From: Catenulispora rubra
GTDB taxonomy: Bacteria > Actinomycetota > Actinomycetes > Streptomycetales > Catenulisporaceae
Direction of reading: 5' to 3'
DNA: 64,000 bases
NCBI RefSeq assembly: GCF_015356825.1
Contig: NZ_JAACYW010000002.1
Span: forward strand, 91,091 to 155,090
In this document: positions 19,393-27,762 of the stretch, one piece after another
Position numbering within the stretch: the stretch's first letter is position 1
Layout: each line of letters starts with the position of its first letter
Program-made: the position numbers and the translations under genes
The notes under the pieces: generated by a model
The model's database searches: none
Told to the model about the DNA's origin: nothing
Seen by the model: only the letters and a program-made list of their open reading frames with translations

Positions 19393-19920
19393 TCATTTCG
19401 CGACGTAGGCGTGAGGCTGGGTGAGCAGCCACTGTTGGGCCAATCTGGGCGGGTCCCTGTCTTCGAACCACGGCTTCCACCGACGCACCGACTCGTCATG
19501 AGCAGTGAGATAGCGACCGCTGTGGCAAGCCTGAATCAGGCAACCGACACCGTCGGGAGCCTTCTCAAGCCGCCAGTGCTGCCAGGGCTTTCCGTGCTGG
19601 TCCCACATCCACAGCGCCGGTTCCGTCGAGTTGGGTCCCGAGTCCAAGACGAGCCCGTTGGCCGCCGACACGATGTAGATCTCCCCGGCAACACCGGTCG
19701 GCTTCAAAGCCCACAGCTGCTGCGGGAGCCCATGCGGCTCCCACAGGTGTGGCTCGCCAGCCGTGCTACGAAGTGCGGTGTCGAGAGCAAGCCCGCAATC
19801 ACGAGCAATGATCAGAAAAGGGCCGGCAGGTTCAGATGACTTCTTCCGCCGCAATGTCACGTCGATGCCGCCGGCGCTGACGTCCAGCAACGGCAAGCGG
19901 AGCTTCACGCTGAGGTCCAC
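19393..19920 (-). CDS. Ricin-type beta-trefoil (RICIN) domain protein
   Basis: A 175-residue protein built almost entirely from one beta-trefoil. Q-x-W-type turns are visible as PQQLWALKPTG, WQHWRLEKA and AQQWLLTQP, with ligand-site stretches CGLALDT, NGLVLDSGPN and SGRYLTAHDES, one per lobe. No signal peptide is seen, so it is probably cytoplasmic or a module of unknown delivery. GTG at 19920 is used; its ribosome site is weak. It sits alone between an integrase remnant and a small unknown gene. Confidence 0.75.
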   Translation of the reverse strand: MDLSVKLRLPLLDVSAGGIDVTLRRKKSSEPAGPFLIIARDCGLALDTALRSTAGEPHLWEPHGLPQQLWALKPTGVAGEIYIVSAANGLVLDSGPNSTEPALWMWDQHGKPWQHWRLEKAPDGVGCLIQACHSGRYLTAHDESVRRWKPWFEDRDPPRLAQQWLLTQPHAYVAK

Positions 19921-20193
19921 GAACCCAAGCTACAGCGCGGTCCAACTACCAGAAGCCTGATTCAGGCAACTGAAATGAATCTGATCCGATCCGAGAGGGC
20001 AAGCTCACTCGCCGTATTCCGCAGCCTCCAACTCCCGTGCCTACCAGTAGCATGGCGCACGGTGGGCAGTGCTCTGGCGGAGGGATAACCCATCCCTGGT
20101 AGCGGGCGTTGTGAAGAGACCGGCGGACGTCGGTGAGCACTGTTAGGCTCGCTGTCGATGGGGGTTGATGGTGATCAACCAAAGGAATGCGCA

Positions 20194-20451
20194 ATGCCCG
20201 AGTACTACACGCTTGTCGAGATGAAGTACTACCAGCGCCAGACCATGCCGCCTGTGACGGACCGTCGTCCGGTGTTGCTCCACGCGTCGCTCGACGCCGA
20301 GGGCGGAATTGTTGTTGCTTGCTCGTACCAGGTGGAGGTGGAGAGGGACGTGCCCAGGCGGGACCTGGCCTTCTCCGCTGGGTGGAAGACGGTGGTCCAG
20401 AGAGCGCCGGAGTGTCGGGCGTGCGTGGTGGCCATCGCCACGGCGAGCTGA
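20194..20451 (+). CDS. Small protein of unknown function
   Basis: An 85-residue protein starting MPEYYTLVEMKYYQRQTMPP, with a Tyr-rich first strand, a middle LLHASLDAEGGIVVACSY and a C-terminus with a CRAC motif. ATG at 20194 is preferred because AAAGGA lies 8-9 bases upstream; ATG at 20158 would add 12 residues. I do not recognise the family. Codon use is normal for the window. Confidence 0.5.
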   Translation: MPEYYTLVEMKYYQRQTMPPVTDRRPVLLHASLDAEGGIVVACSYQVEVERDVPRRDLAFSAGWKTVVQRAPECRACVVAIATAS

Positions 20452-20595
20452 TCTTGTCGTGCCTACCGACCGGCAGAGTGGGCGGGCACCAGCTGGAACA
20501 TCTGCACGAGGAGAGTGTCCGGCGAGCCTGCTAACCCGCTACGCCTATGCGAGGTGCGGAGGTCGTCCTGCCGTCCATGGGCAAGCGGCCATGAA

Positions 20596-21322
20596 TTACG
20601 CCCGTGCGCGGCAGGGGTGGAAGGGTCCGCCACGGCTGGGGCGCGGTTGCTTTGGCACCGTGGTCGTCGCGATGTCTTCGACGGCTGCCTGTCTGACGGC
20701 CCAGCGGAGCAGGTCTACGCGCGTCTTGAACGGGAAGGCCAGGTCGTAGAGCGTCTCCTGGGGTCGTCGCCGGGCAGCGGAGCGCGGTTCCAGAGGGCCT
20801 CTCGTGCTTCGTGGATCCGCCGTAGACGTGCAGGGTCCTGCCGTTCGGCGTTGAGCTTGATTTCTTCGGTGACCGGCGGTCTGTCCGGTCCGAAGACGGT
20901 CACATCCCCGATGGGCAGACAGTTGTTCAGGTCGTGCAGGATCGCGAACGATCCGCTTTCCCGCGCGGCTTCGACCCGCCTGAGGGCGGCGCGCAGGCCC
21001 TCCTTGCAGGCCATTGTCCCAGGCTGGTTCATCGCGGCACCGGAGCCAGGATGGCCCGGCGGTCGAAGCCGAACGCGCGCCAGGCCATCGCGTCGCCGTC
21101 GAGCGGTACTGGCGGCTGCTGCGCTCCCATTTCTCTCGCTCGAAGATCCACGTGCCTGAGTCGGATGGGTCCATGCCGGGACTCAGGTTCGGCCTGCGGG
21201 CCCTCGTGGACAAGCGTTGGCCGCCTGCGAAAGCGCGTTGCGGTTTGCCTCCGCTTCCAGCACCCGTTGGAGTATTTCCTGTCGGAAGTCGAAGCCGTCG
21301 CGGGACCCTCGCCCTCCCGCAA
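20596..21322 (-). pseudogene. Decayed gene of unknown function
   Basis: Coding-like segments switch frame on the minus strand: PVPLDGDAMAWRAFGFDRRA; then EGLRAALRRVEAARESGSFA followed by ILHDLNNCLPIGDVTVFGPD and EEIKLNAERQDPARLRRIHE; then YDLAFPFKTRVDLLRWAVRQ and AVEDIATTTVPKQPRP. LHDLNNCL..GDVTV.....P...EIK recalls restriction-like nucleases in which an E-x-K follows an acidic strand, but this is a guess. The frames cannot be joined without at least two shifts. Confidence 0.45.
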
Positions 21323-21537
21323 CTGTTCAGCGCGACGAGGGTCTGTCGCGCAGCCTGGTGTCGCGGGTGGACGAGCACCTCCTCAGGCGTCAACCCCGGA
21401 TCGAACGACCTCTCATGGCCTTATTGTTCTCGTCGACCGTCGAGAAGACGCGGAAAAATTTACGGCCGGTCATACTGTCGGCCACTCACGACGGAAGGTC
21501 GGATCAGGTTTTTGAGAGAGATGCCCGTCGTATGGGC

Positions 21538-22422
21538 CTACTCGCCGTCGATGCCACGCCTGTGCAGCTCGGCGGCTGCTTCACGGAAGAGCGAGCGCCA
21601 CCTCTCGCCGTCGGCGCTCAGGGTCTTGATCGCATGACAGTTCGGGCAGACGGCGATCATGTTGGCAGGATGGTCACGACCGTTGAGTGCGAGGTCGACG
21701 ACGTGATCGACCTGGAGTATCGGCTTCCCGGCCTGCGTGAAGTGCTGGAATCGGGGGTGCTCGCACTCCGGGTTCTCGCAGAAGCCGCCGGAACGCTGGA
21801 TGACCAGCTCGACCGCTTTCGGGTCGCGGTACGGCTCTGTGGTCACGGTGGTGATCGCCTCCGGTCCTACACGGTGTGTGGCGCGGTATTCCAGCAAGCC
21901 GACGGCGGCGGCATAGGGATTTCCGCTCAGTCGGTCGAGCAGCCGGTGGAGAGCGCGGCGGTTGTCGGCGCTCTCGAGGCGGTAGATGGTGCTGCGGGCT
22001 TTCATGACCCCGGCCAAGTCGGCAGTGGGGTCTGCTGTGCCGAGCCAGCGGACGGAACGACGACGTAGGTAGCCATCTTCGTCGGCGTCCGGATCACCGG
22101 TCAGATCGTAGAAATCGCCCGAGACAGCGCCGAAGCGGATCTTGCCGTGGTCGACGACGGCCACGGTGTCGTCGATCCGCATGACGTTGATGAAACTGCC
22201 GATCATGGCGGCGGTCCGTTTGACGCCGGCTTCGGTCTTGTCCGGGTAGCACTTGGCGACCCGGGCCTCCAGCTCGGCGTGCGTGATGCCGGAGTGCAGG
22301 CGGCCGGTGACCGGATGGAATCCGATGGCGCACACGCCAGAGCTTTCCCACTGCGGGAAGCGGTCCTCACCGACTTTTCCAGCGCGCATGACCCAGACAG
22401 TGCCCGTCTCGTTTGGAGACAT
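21538..22422 (-). CDS. HNH endonuclease with N-terminal EVE/PUA-like domain; predicted modification-dependent restriction enzyme
   Basis: A 294-residue protein. The N-terminal ~110 residues (TVWVMRAGKVGEDRFPQWES ... MIGSFINVMRIDDTVAVVDH) resemble the small PUA/EVE-type base-reading domains found before Mrr, HNH or McrB nucleases. The C-terminal HNH domain (~205-290) has CENPEC, the catalytic pair in ILQVDHVVDLALNGRDHPANM, and CPNCHAIKT; four Cys bind structural zinc. Such fusions cut DNA carrying modified cytosine (type IV-like). It stands alone without a methyltransferase, as expected. ATG at 22422 has AGGGGA upstream. Confidence 0.75.
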   Translation of the reverse strand: MSPNETGTVWVMRAGKVGEDRFPQWESSGVCAIGFHPVTGRLHSGITHAELEARVAKCYPDKTEAGVKRTAAMIGSFINVMRIDDTVAVVDHGKIRFGAVSGDFYDLTGDPDADEDGYLRRRSVRWLGTADPTADLAGVMKARSTIYRLESADNRRALHRLLDRLSGNPYAAAVGLLEYRATHRVGPEAITTVTTEPYRDPKAVELVIQRSGGFCENPECEHPRFQHFTQAGKPILQVDHVVDLALNGRDHPANMIAVCPNCHAIKTLSADGERWRSLFREAAAELHRRGIDGE

Positions 22423-22494
22423 AGTCCGGGCGTCCCCTTTCGCTTCACGAATGTGTGATTGAGGCGTGCCGCGATCGCTCGGCAGGCCTCCTCG

Positions 22495-23892
22495 TCATGA
22501 CGGACTGCCCGCCGAGGCTGCCGGCTGGTCAAACGGCCGCCCTAACACGTTCGGCGGCAGCAATTCAGGCTGGAGGCCTCGGACTACGGCCATCAGAAGG
22601 AGTCCTGCCGACGCGAGGGCTGCGATCCAGACACCGGGCAGCACTTCGACCCGCACCATGCTGTTTGCGCTGGTCAGAGATGGCAGCGACCAGTGGAACG
22701 CGTTCGCGACCTGCTCAAGGGTGAACGGCCTTTTGAGGAGCACGGTGACGCACGGGGCGACTGCGCATACAGCCGCGGACAGATAGAGGCCGGCTGCGAG
22801 GGCCGAGGAGCTGATGCATGCGGCGAGGACGCCGATCGCGGCGACCAGAGCCGTGAACGTGAGCGCCTGGACGACTCGCTGCCCTGGCTGCTGCGAAAGC
22901 GAGCAGCATGGCGCGAAGTCGTACGTCTGGGGTGTGCCCCTGCTGATATAGGTGAGGACGTCCCGGCTCCACGGCCACCAATCCCCAAGAAGCCATGCTC
23001 CAGCTAGGATCAACCCAGCTGCTGCCCAGGTTCCAGTGGTTCGGGTTCGGACCGGAGCCAGATCCCCAGACCGGCGCAGGGCGGTGGTAGCAACGCAAGC
23101 TGCGCCCATGCTGGCCGCCGCCCAGGCAGCCCCCAGATAGAAACCGGCGCCGGGCGAGTCGTAACTGCTGGTTCCCGCGGCGGTACCGCGCAGCACGTCA
23201 CCGACGTCGACGACGAACAGGGTCAGGAAGAGGAAGCCGCAACCGACGACCATGCCAAGGCCCAGCCGGGCTGTTTTGCCGACAAGGACCAGGGCGGCGG
23301 CTATCAGTAGTGCACCGACGAGGACCAAGTTGTAAACCAAGCTGGCGGGCGAGTCATGGAGCGTCACGCGCGCGGCGTCGGCGCCAACGTATGAGTAAGA
23401 AGGAAACAGCGCGATGAGGTTGAAGACTGCAGCGACCGCCGCCATCGCACCCGAGACCAAGCGCAGCCGCCGATCGATGGGCAGTTCCGTCGGCGACGGT
23501 GACCGGACCACCTGACGAATAGCCTGCTCCCACTCGCGCCCAAAGATGTGCGGCGTGATGTATCGCAGAATTTTGCCGCTACTGAGCGCGATGGTGAACT
23601 CTGGGGATACCGGCCGCCATGACCGCCGAACGGTGGCGATATCAGCGTAAGCCACCCTATGCTGTTCAAGGCTATCGCTGTATACGTAGCCAGACTTAGT
23701 GAGAACCACGAATCCGTTGGGATCGGACGGTCTGCCGTCGCCCTTCATGCATCCGGGACCGCTGGCGAGCGCGTCATCCAATGACTCCCCGTCAACGAAC
23801 AGATGCTGAACGGCGGCTGCTCTCTGCTGCGTGCGCTGCCACAGGATGAGCTGAGCTTCCGAGGGGGGTATCACCACGGCGGCACCGTACAC
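22495..23892 (-). CDS. Polytopic membrane protein with N-terminal PH-like domain
   Basis: A protein of about 465 residues. Residues ~55-120 (GFVVLTKSGYVYSDSLEQHR, then YADIATVRRSW and LSSGKILRYITP) look like a bacterial PH-like domain. It is followed by about eight or nine membrane helices, some at LIAAALVLVGKTARLGLGMV, GLILAGAWLLGDWWPW and ALTFTALVAAIGVLAAC. GTG at 23892 sits directly against GGGGAGG; a GTG about five codons later is an alternative. Function unknown. A 63-bp piece of the same sequence recurs at 10425-10487. Confidence 0.7.
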   Translation of the reverse strand: MYGAAVVIPPSEAQLILWQRTQQRAAAVQHLFVDGESLDDALASGPGCMKGDGRPSDPNGFVVLTKSGYVYSDSLEQHRVAYADIATVRRSWRPVSPEFTIALSSGKILRYITPHIFGREWEQAIRQVVRSPSPTELPIDRRLRLVSGAMAAVAAVFNLIALFPSYSYVGADAARVTLHDSPASLVYNLVLVGALLIAAALVLVGKTARLGLGMVVGCGFLFLTLFVVDVGDVLRGTAAGTSSYDSPGAGFYLGAAWAAASMGAACVATTALRRSGDLAPVRTRTTGTWAAAGLILAGAWLLGDWWPWSRDVLTYISRGTPQTYDFAPCCSLSQQPGQRVVQALTFTALVAAIGVLAACISSSALAAGLYLSAAVCAVAPCVTVLLKRPFTLEQVANAFHWSLPSLTSANSMVRVEVLPGVWIAALASAGLLLMAVVRGLQPELLPPNVLGRPFDQPAASAGSPS

Positions 23893-24498
23893 CCTCCCCG
23901 GGTCGTCTCGCAGCGGTTGCCTCGTCAGCGCACCATGGTCGACGATGACGCCCTGACCGGGCTCACCTTCGCCACCGACACGGTTTCGGCGGACTGGTTC
24001 GGGGGGAGTGAACAGCCACCTTCTCCACGTGTTGACGGTTCGACGCGACCAACGGCTTCGGCCGTGGCCCTTGACAACTGGTCGGCAGAGAAGTCATGGA
24101 CGAGGCGTACCTGGTCGGCGTACGACAACCTCAGGCGTGTGGAGCATGGAGCTGACGTTCGCAGTGAGCAGCTTCAGGGAGAGGACCAGGGCATGGATGT
24201 TGTGGTCGACTCCGAAATCGACGATCTCCTCGGTCCCGGTCACCGCCGACGTTTGATTTGCCTCGCCGACGCCGCCGGTGTTTTGCCTGTCGTGGAGGAC
24301 GGCTCAGGGCTGGGAATGGTCGGCCGGCCGGTTGTGGCAGAGTTCTGATGTGGCGACACGTGACACTGGCCGGTGCTGGTGGACTGATCGGGTGTGGCTG
24401 CCGCCGACTGCGTACGCAAGCGGATTACGAACTACCATGATGGACATCTCTGCGCAGCGACCACCTCTTGAATCCAGACCAGACCGATGGAGTGTGAC
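23893..24498. other. Intergenic stretch, no supportable gene
   Basis: About 600 bases. Minus-strand frames give some coding-like text (for example GTEEIVDFGVDHNIHALVLS near 24170-24240) but it is broken and unrecognised. The right end contains the promoter region of the gene at 24499. Confidence 0.4.
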
Positions 24499-24891
24499 AT
24501 GGATGTTTCAGCGCTGCTCCTTCCGGGAGCACAGAAGGTCGCCACCGCCATGCTCGGCGATGCCTGGAATGCGACACGCGACGCCATCGCACGCCGATGG
24601 GGCAGGGGCGATAAGCAGGCTGTTGACAAGGTGGCTGCCGACCTGGAGGTTTCACGCACCCGGGTGCTCGCGCTCGCCGGCGGCGATGCGCCGGACGAAC
24701 GGCTGCTGACCGCGTACTGGATGGGCTATCTGGCGGGGGTCGCAAATGACCACCCCGACTGGTTGGAGACGCTCGCGGACGTCGTCACGCCTCAGGCCGG
24801 GACTCCGCGGACGGGGGGCATTGTCAACACCGGCGAGATCGGGAAGTTCGTCAAGATCGACGGAGACGTCAACGGCGGACTTCGGATGTGA
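24499..24891 (+). CDS. Small helical protein with glycine-rich strand repeat tail
   Basis: A 130-residue protein. Residues ~1-95 are helical and may include an HTH-like segment (ADLEVSRTRVLALAGGDAPD). The C-terminal ~25 residues, GGIVNTGEIGKFVKIDGDVN-GG, form short polar strands with regular Gly, the kind of linker often seen at the ends of actinobacterial STAND-associated proteins. The convergent NB-ARC protein has a comparable N-terminal stretch (NVVHAGSVSGGIHI). A shared scaffold or effector role is inferred from this resemblance only. ATG at 24499 has GGAG 6 bases upstream; ATG 24487 is in the same frame. Confidence 0.6.
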   Translation: MDVSALLLPGAQKVATAMLGDAWNATRDAIARRWGRGDKQAVDKVAADLEVSRTRVLALAGGDAPDERLLTAYWMGYLAGVANDHPDWLETLADVVTPQAGTPRTGGIVNTGEIGKFVKIDGDVNGGLRM

Positions 24892-25011
24892 TCTTCATGC
24901 ACTGGTGGGAGGCCGAAGTCGCGCTACTCGGCATCGATCCTCAACGCAACCGGAGCTTGAAGCCGTGGTCAGGCCCGCGCGTGAGGAGCGACTCATACGC
25001 TCGGTGTCGGC

Positions 25012-27363
25012 TCATCCGTTGACGGATTCGTCGATGCCGGCGCGCAGCGCGGATGCCACGGGGTCGCTGAAGGTTGCCAGCTCTGCTGCGGCTCGACGTC
25101 GGTGCTCGAGTGCTCCCGCCCGGTCGCCGGAGCGGGCCAGGGCGGCTGCCAGATCAAGCAAGTCTTGTGAGTGGAGCCAAGCCCTTCCCAGATCCTGATG
25201 GGTGGACGCGGCCTGCTTGAGAAAAGCGACGGCTTCCTCGTGGCGTCCCAGGTGCGAGTACGCGGTGCCCGTCAGGCCCCACGCGACGGCTTCGCGGTCG
25301 TTGTCGCCGAGCCCGCCGAAGGCACTCGCCGCGGCATGGCTGGAGACCAGCGCCTCGGCCGGTTGTCCGTCGGCGAGATCGATCCGTGCCTTCTCCAGGA
25401 GCGCATGCGCTTCCTGGCGCTGGTTGCCGGTCTCGTGGCACACCTGCAGAGTCTCATTGTTCGCTCGGCGCGCTGAGTTCAGATCGCCGGTGTTCCGCAG
25501 GACCACGGACAACTCGATGAGGGCCTCGGTCTCGTTGGCCTGGTCGCCGACTTGCCGGGCCAGGGCGACGGCTTCGTCGAGCAGATTCTGTGCGGTGCTG
25601 AATTCGCCGACAGCACCCCGGACGGAACCGAGATTCATCAACGCCGGTACGGCCAGCGCCGGGTCGGCGACGCAGCGGGCGGTTTCCAGGCCCGATGAGA
25701 AATGTGCCTCGGCGGCGTCGAAGTCGCGAATCAGCATGGCGACGAGCCCCAGACCGTTCTCAGCGTGGGCACGGCCGACCAATGACCCGGCTGCGTCGAA
25801 GGCGTCGGCGGCTGCTGTGAACCGTTCTCGCGACACGTCGAGCCGTCCGGCGTACTTGTCACCGACGGCCAGCCCCAACATGGACACGCCTTCTCCATAG
25901 TGATCGCCGGATCGCCGTGCCGCCTCCAGCCCCCCGACCTTGACCGAGGTCCAGGTGTCGGCAGGATCCAGACCGCCGTTGATCTCCTGGACGAGTGCGG
26001 GGATCTGCCACGCGACCCGGTCCGCGCCGTGCGCGGCCGCGGCCTGCGCGGCGGCCATGAGGTTCGCCCTTTCGGCCTGGTACCAGGTGCGCGTGGCGTC
26101 GGCATTGTCCAGGTCAGGCAACGCGGGAACCGTTTCGCCGCCGGAGACATCGATCGGCGCCATCCGGTCGCGCGGCTGTGCCGAAGCCGCAGCGTAAAGG
26201 TAGAAGTCGAGCAAACGCTTCACAGACCGCTCTCGAGACTCCTCAGTCTCTTCCTGCCGCGCGAGGTCGGCGGCGTAGGCGCGCAGGAGATCATGGAACT
26301 GGTACCGTCCGCTTCCCACTTCCTCCAACAGGTGGGCGCCGGCTAGAAGAGCCAGCAGTCGACGAGTCTCCATCGGCGTCAGTTCGGCCAGCGCCGCAGC
26401 GGCGTGCAGGCCGAATTCCGGTGCCGGATGAAGTCCAAGAAGCCGGAAGACACGGGCGGCCGGTGCCGGCAGTGCACGGTAGGACCAGGCGAAGACCGTG
26501 CGGACCGCGTCGGCGTCGGTTTCGTCCTCTGCCGACAACGCCTCCCAGAGCCCTGATTCGCTGGTCAGCTCGCTGGCGAGGTCGGCCAACGACAGCCAGG
26601 GCCGGGCTGCCGCGCGTTCGGCTGCGATCCGCAAGGCCAGCGGCAGATACGCACACAGCCGTGCCAGCTCGGCCGTGTCGGTCTCGGGGTCGGCGGGACG
26701 ATAGTCCATGGTGACTTTGCGCAGCAGTGCGACGGAGGACTGCGGGGACAGGGTTTCCACAGCGACGCGGCGCGCGCCGTCGCGGGCCACAAGAGCGGGC
26801 AGCTGACTGCGGCTCGTCACCAGGGTCAGACAGGACTCGGTCCCGGGCAACAAGGGCCGAACCTGATCGACGGTCGCGGCATTGTCCAGCACGATCAGGA
26901 TCTGCCGGTCGGCCACCAACGAGCGGAAGAGATCCGACCGTTCCTCGAGCCCGGTGGGTATCTCCTCCGGGTTCACACCGAGGACGCGTAGGAACCGTTC
27001 CAGCGCCAAGTCCGCCGGCACCGGTTCGCCTGGGTCGTAGCCGCGGAGATTGATGTACAGCTGGCCGTCTGGGAACTGTTCGCGGACGAGATGGGCCCAC
27101 CGGAGCGCGACGGAGGTTTTCCCGACGCCGGCGGTCCCGACAAGGAGCACGATCCGTGGAGCGTCTTCGGCCGCGGCGGCGAGGACCGCGTCGAGCGTGC
27201 CGAGTTCCCGGACGCGGTTGACGAAACCGTGGACGCCGGCGGGCAGCAAGCGGGGCTTGGGCCGCGGCGGTTTAGAGGTGGTGATGTGGATGCCGCCACT
27301 CACCGATCCGGCGTGAACGACGTTCGACGCCGATCCCGACATGTGGAAGTCTGGCTGGTCCAC
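25012..27363 (-). CDS. NB-ARC STAND ATPase with TPR repeats (AfsR-like, no DNA-binding domain)
   Basis: A 783-residue signal-transduction ATPase. A short N-terminal strand region (SNVVHAGSVSGGIHITTS) precedes the NB-ARC core: Walker A LVGTAGVGKTSVALRW, RNBS-like GQLYINLRGYDPGEPV, Walker B QILIVLDNAA, sensor LTLVTSRSQL and LCAYLPLALRIAAERA. A winged-helix segment with YQFHDLLRAYAADLA follows, then about eight TPRs from residue ~480 to the C-terminus. No SARP/BTAD or effector domain is fused, so it probably acts through a partner. It is paired with DUF397 genes and a second NB-ARC protein. Confidence 0.9.
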   Translation of the reverse strand: MDQPDFHMSGSASNVVHAGSVSGGIHITTSKPPRPKPRLLPAGVHGFVNRVRELGTLDAVLAAAAEDAPRIVLLVGTAGVGKTSVALRWAHLVREQFPDGQLYINLRGYDPGEPVPADLALERFLRVLGVNPEEIPTGLEERSDLFRSLVADRQILIVLDNAATVDQVRPLLPGTESCLTLVTSRSQLPALVARDGARRVAVETLSPQSSVALLRKVTMDYRPADPETDTAELARLCAYLPLALRIAAERAAARPWLSLADLASELTSESGLWEALSAEDETDADAVRTVFAWSYRALPAPAARVFRLLGLHPAPEFGLHAAAALAELTPMETRRLLALLAGAHLLEEVGSGRYQFHDLLRAYAADLARQEETEESRERSVKRLLDFYLYAAASAQPRDRMAPIDVSGGETVPALPDLDNADATRTWYQAERANLMAAAQAAAAHGADRVAWQIPALVQEINGGLDPADTWTSVKVGGLEAARRSGDHYGEGVSMLGLAVGDKYAGRLDVSRERFTAAADAFDAAGSLVGRAHAENGLGLVAMLIRDFDAAEAHFSSGLETARCVADPALAVPALMNLGSVRGAVGEFSTAQNLLDEAVALARQVGDQANETEALIELSVVLRNTGDLNSARRANNETLQVCHETGNQRQEAHALLEKARIDLADGQPAEALVSSHAAASAFGGLGDNDREAVAWGLTGTAYSHLGRHEEAVAFLKQAASTHQDLGRAWLHSQDLLDLAAALARSGDRAGALEHRRRAAAELATFSDPVASALRAGIDESVNG

Positions 27364-27390
27364 CGCGGCCCTTCTCTTATCTGGCGAGGA

Positions 27391-27660
27391 TCACTGGATC
27401 CTGTAGAGGTGGTCGAATTCCCCCTTGCCGATGCCGTCGGCGAAAGCGGTGAGCTCGGCCTTGGTGAACGTGAGATAGGGGGAGTCAGGGTTCTTGCTGT
27501 CCCGCAGGGCTATTTTCCCGTCGGGGAGTACAGCGAGTTCTACGCAGTTACCGCCGTTGTTTCCGCTCGCCGATGCCTTGATCCAACGCAACGCGTCGTC
27601 CGGTCGTCCGGTCGTCCGGTCGTCCGGTCGTCCGGTGCCGATTGTAGAAACAGGTTCCAT
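27391..27660 (-). CDS. DUF397 domain protein with tandem-repeat N-terminus
   Basis: The second ATG (27660) is preferred because AAGGGG lies 5 bases upstream; ATGs at 27663, 27684 and 27699 are in frame. The DUF397 core is WIKASASGNNGGNCVELAVL ... IALRDSKNPDSPYLTFTKAE and AFADGIGKGEFDHL. DUF397 proteins usually accompany XRE regulators in actinobacterial developmental loci; here the neighbours are NB-ARC ATPases. The residues before the core (GRPDDRTTGRPDD) are encoded by five copies of an 8-bp repeat, so a change in repeat number would shift the frame. Confidence 0.85.
   Translation of the reverse strand: MEPVSTIGTGRPDDRTTGRPDDALRWIKASASGNNGGNCVELAVLPDGKIALRDSKNPDSPYLTFTKAELTAFADGIGKGEFDHLYRIQ
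27595..27634. repeat. Octanucleotide tandem repeat (GTCGTCCG)x5 inside the DUF397 gene
   Basis: Five perfect copies of GTCGTCCG, 40 bp, on the plus strand. Because 8 is not a multiple of 3, gain or loss of one unit would frameshift the DUF397 gene. Confidence 0.95.
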
Positions 27661-27762
27661 CATGTCCCCTTCGTCCGCAGCCATCTTGTCCTGATTCATC
27701 CGAATGAGCCCGGTGCGCTATGGTGGCGCCAGGCGTCTGAAGAATATCCGAGTTCGTATATA

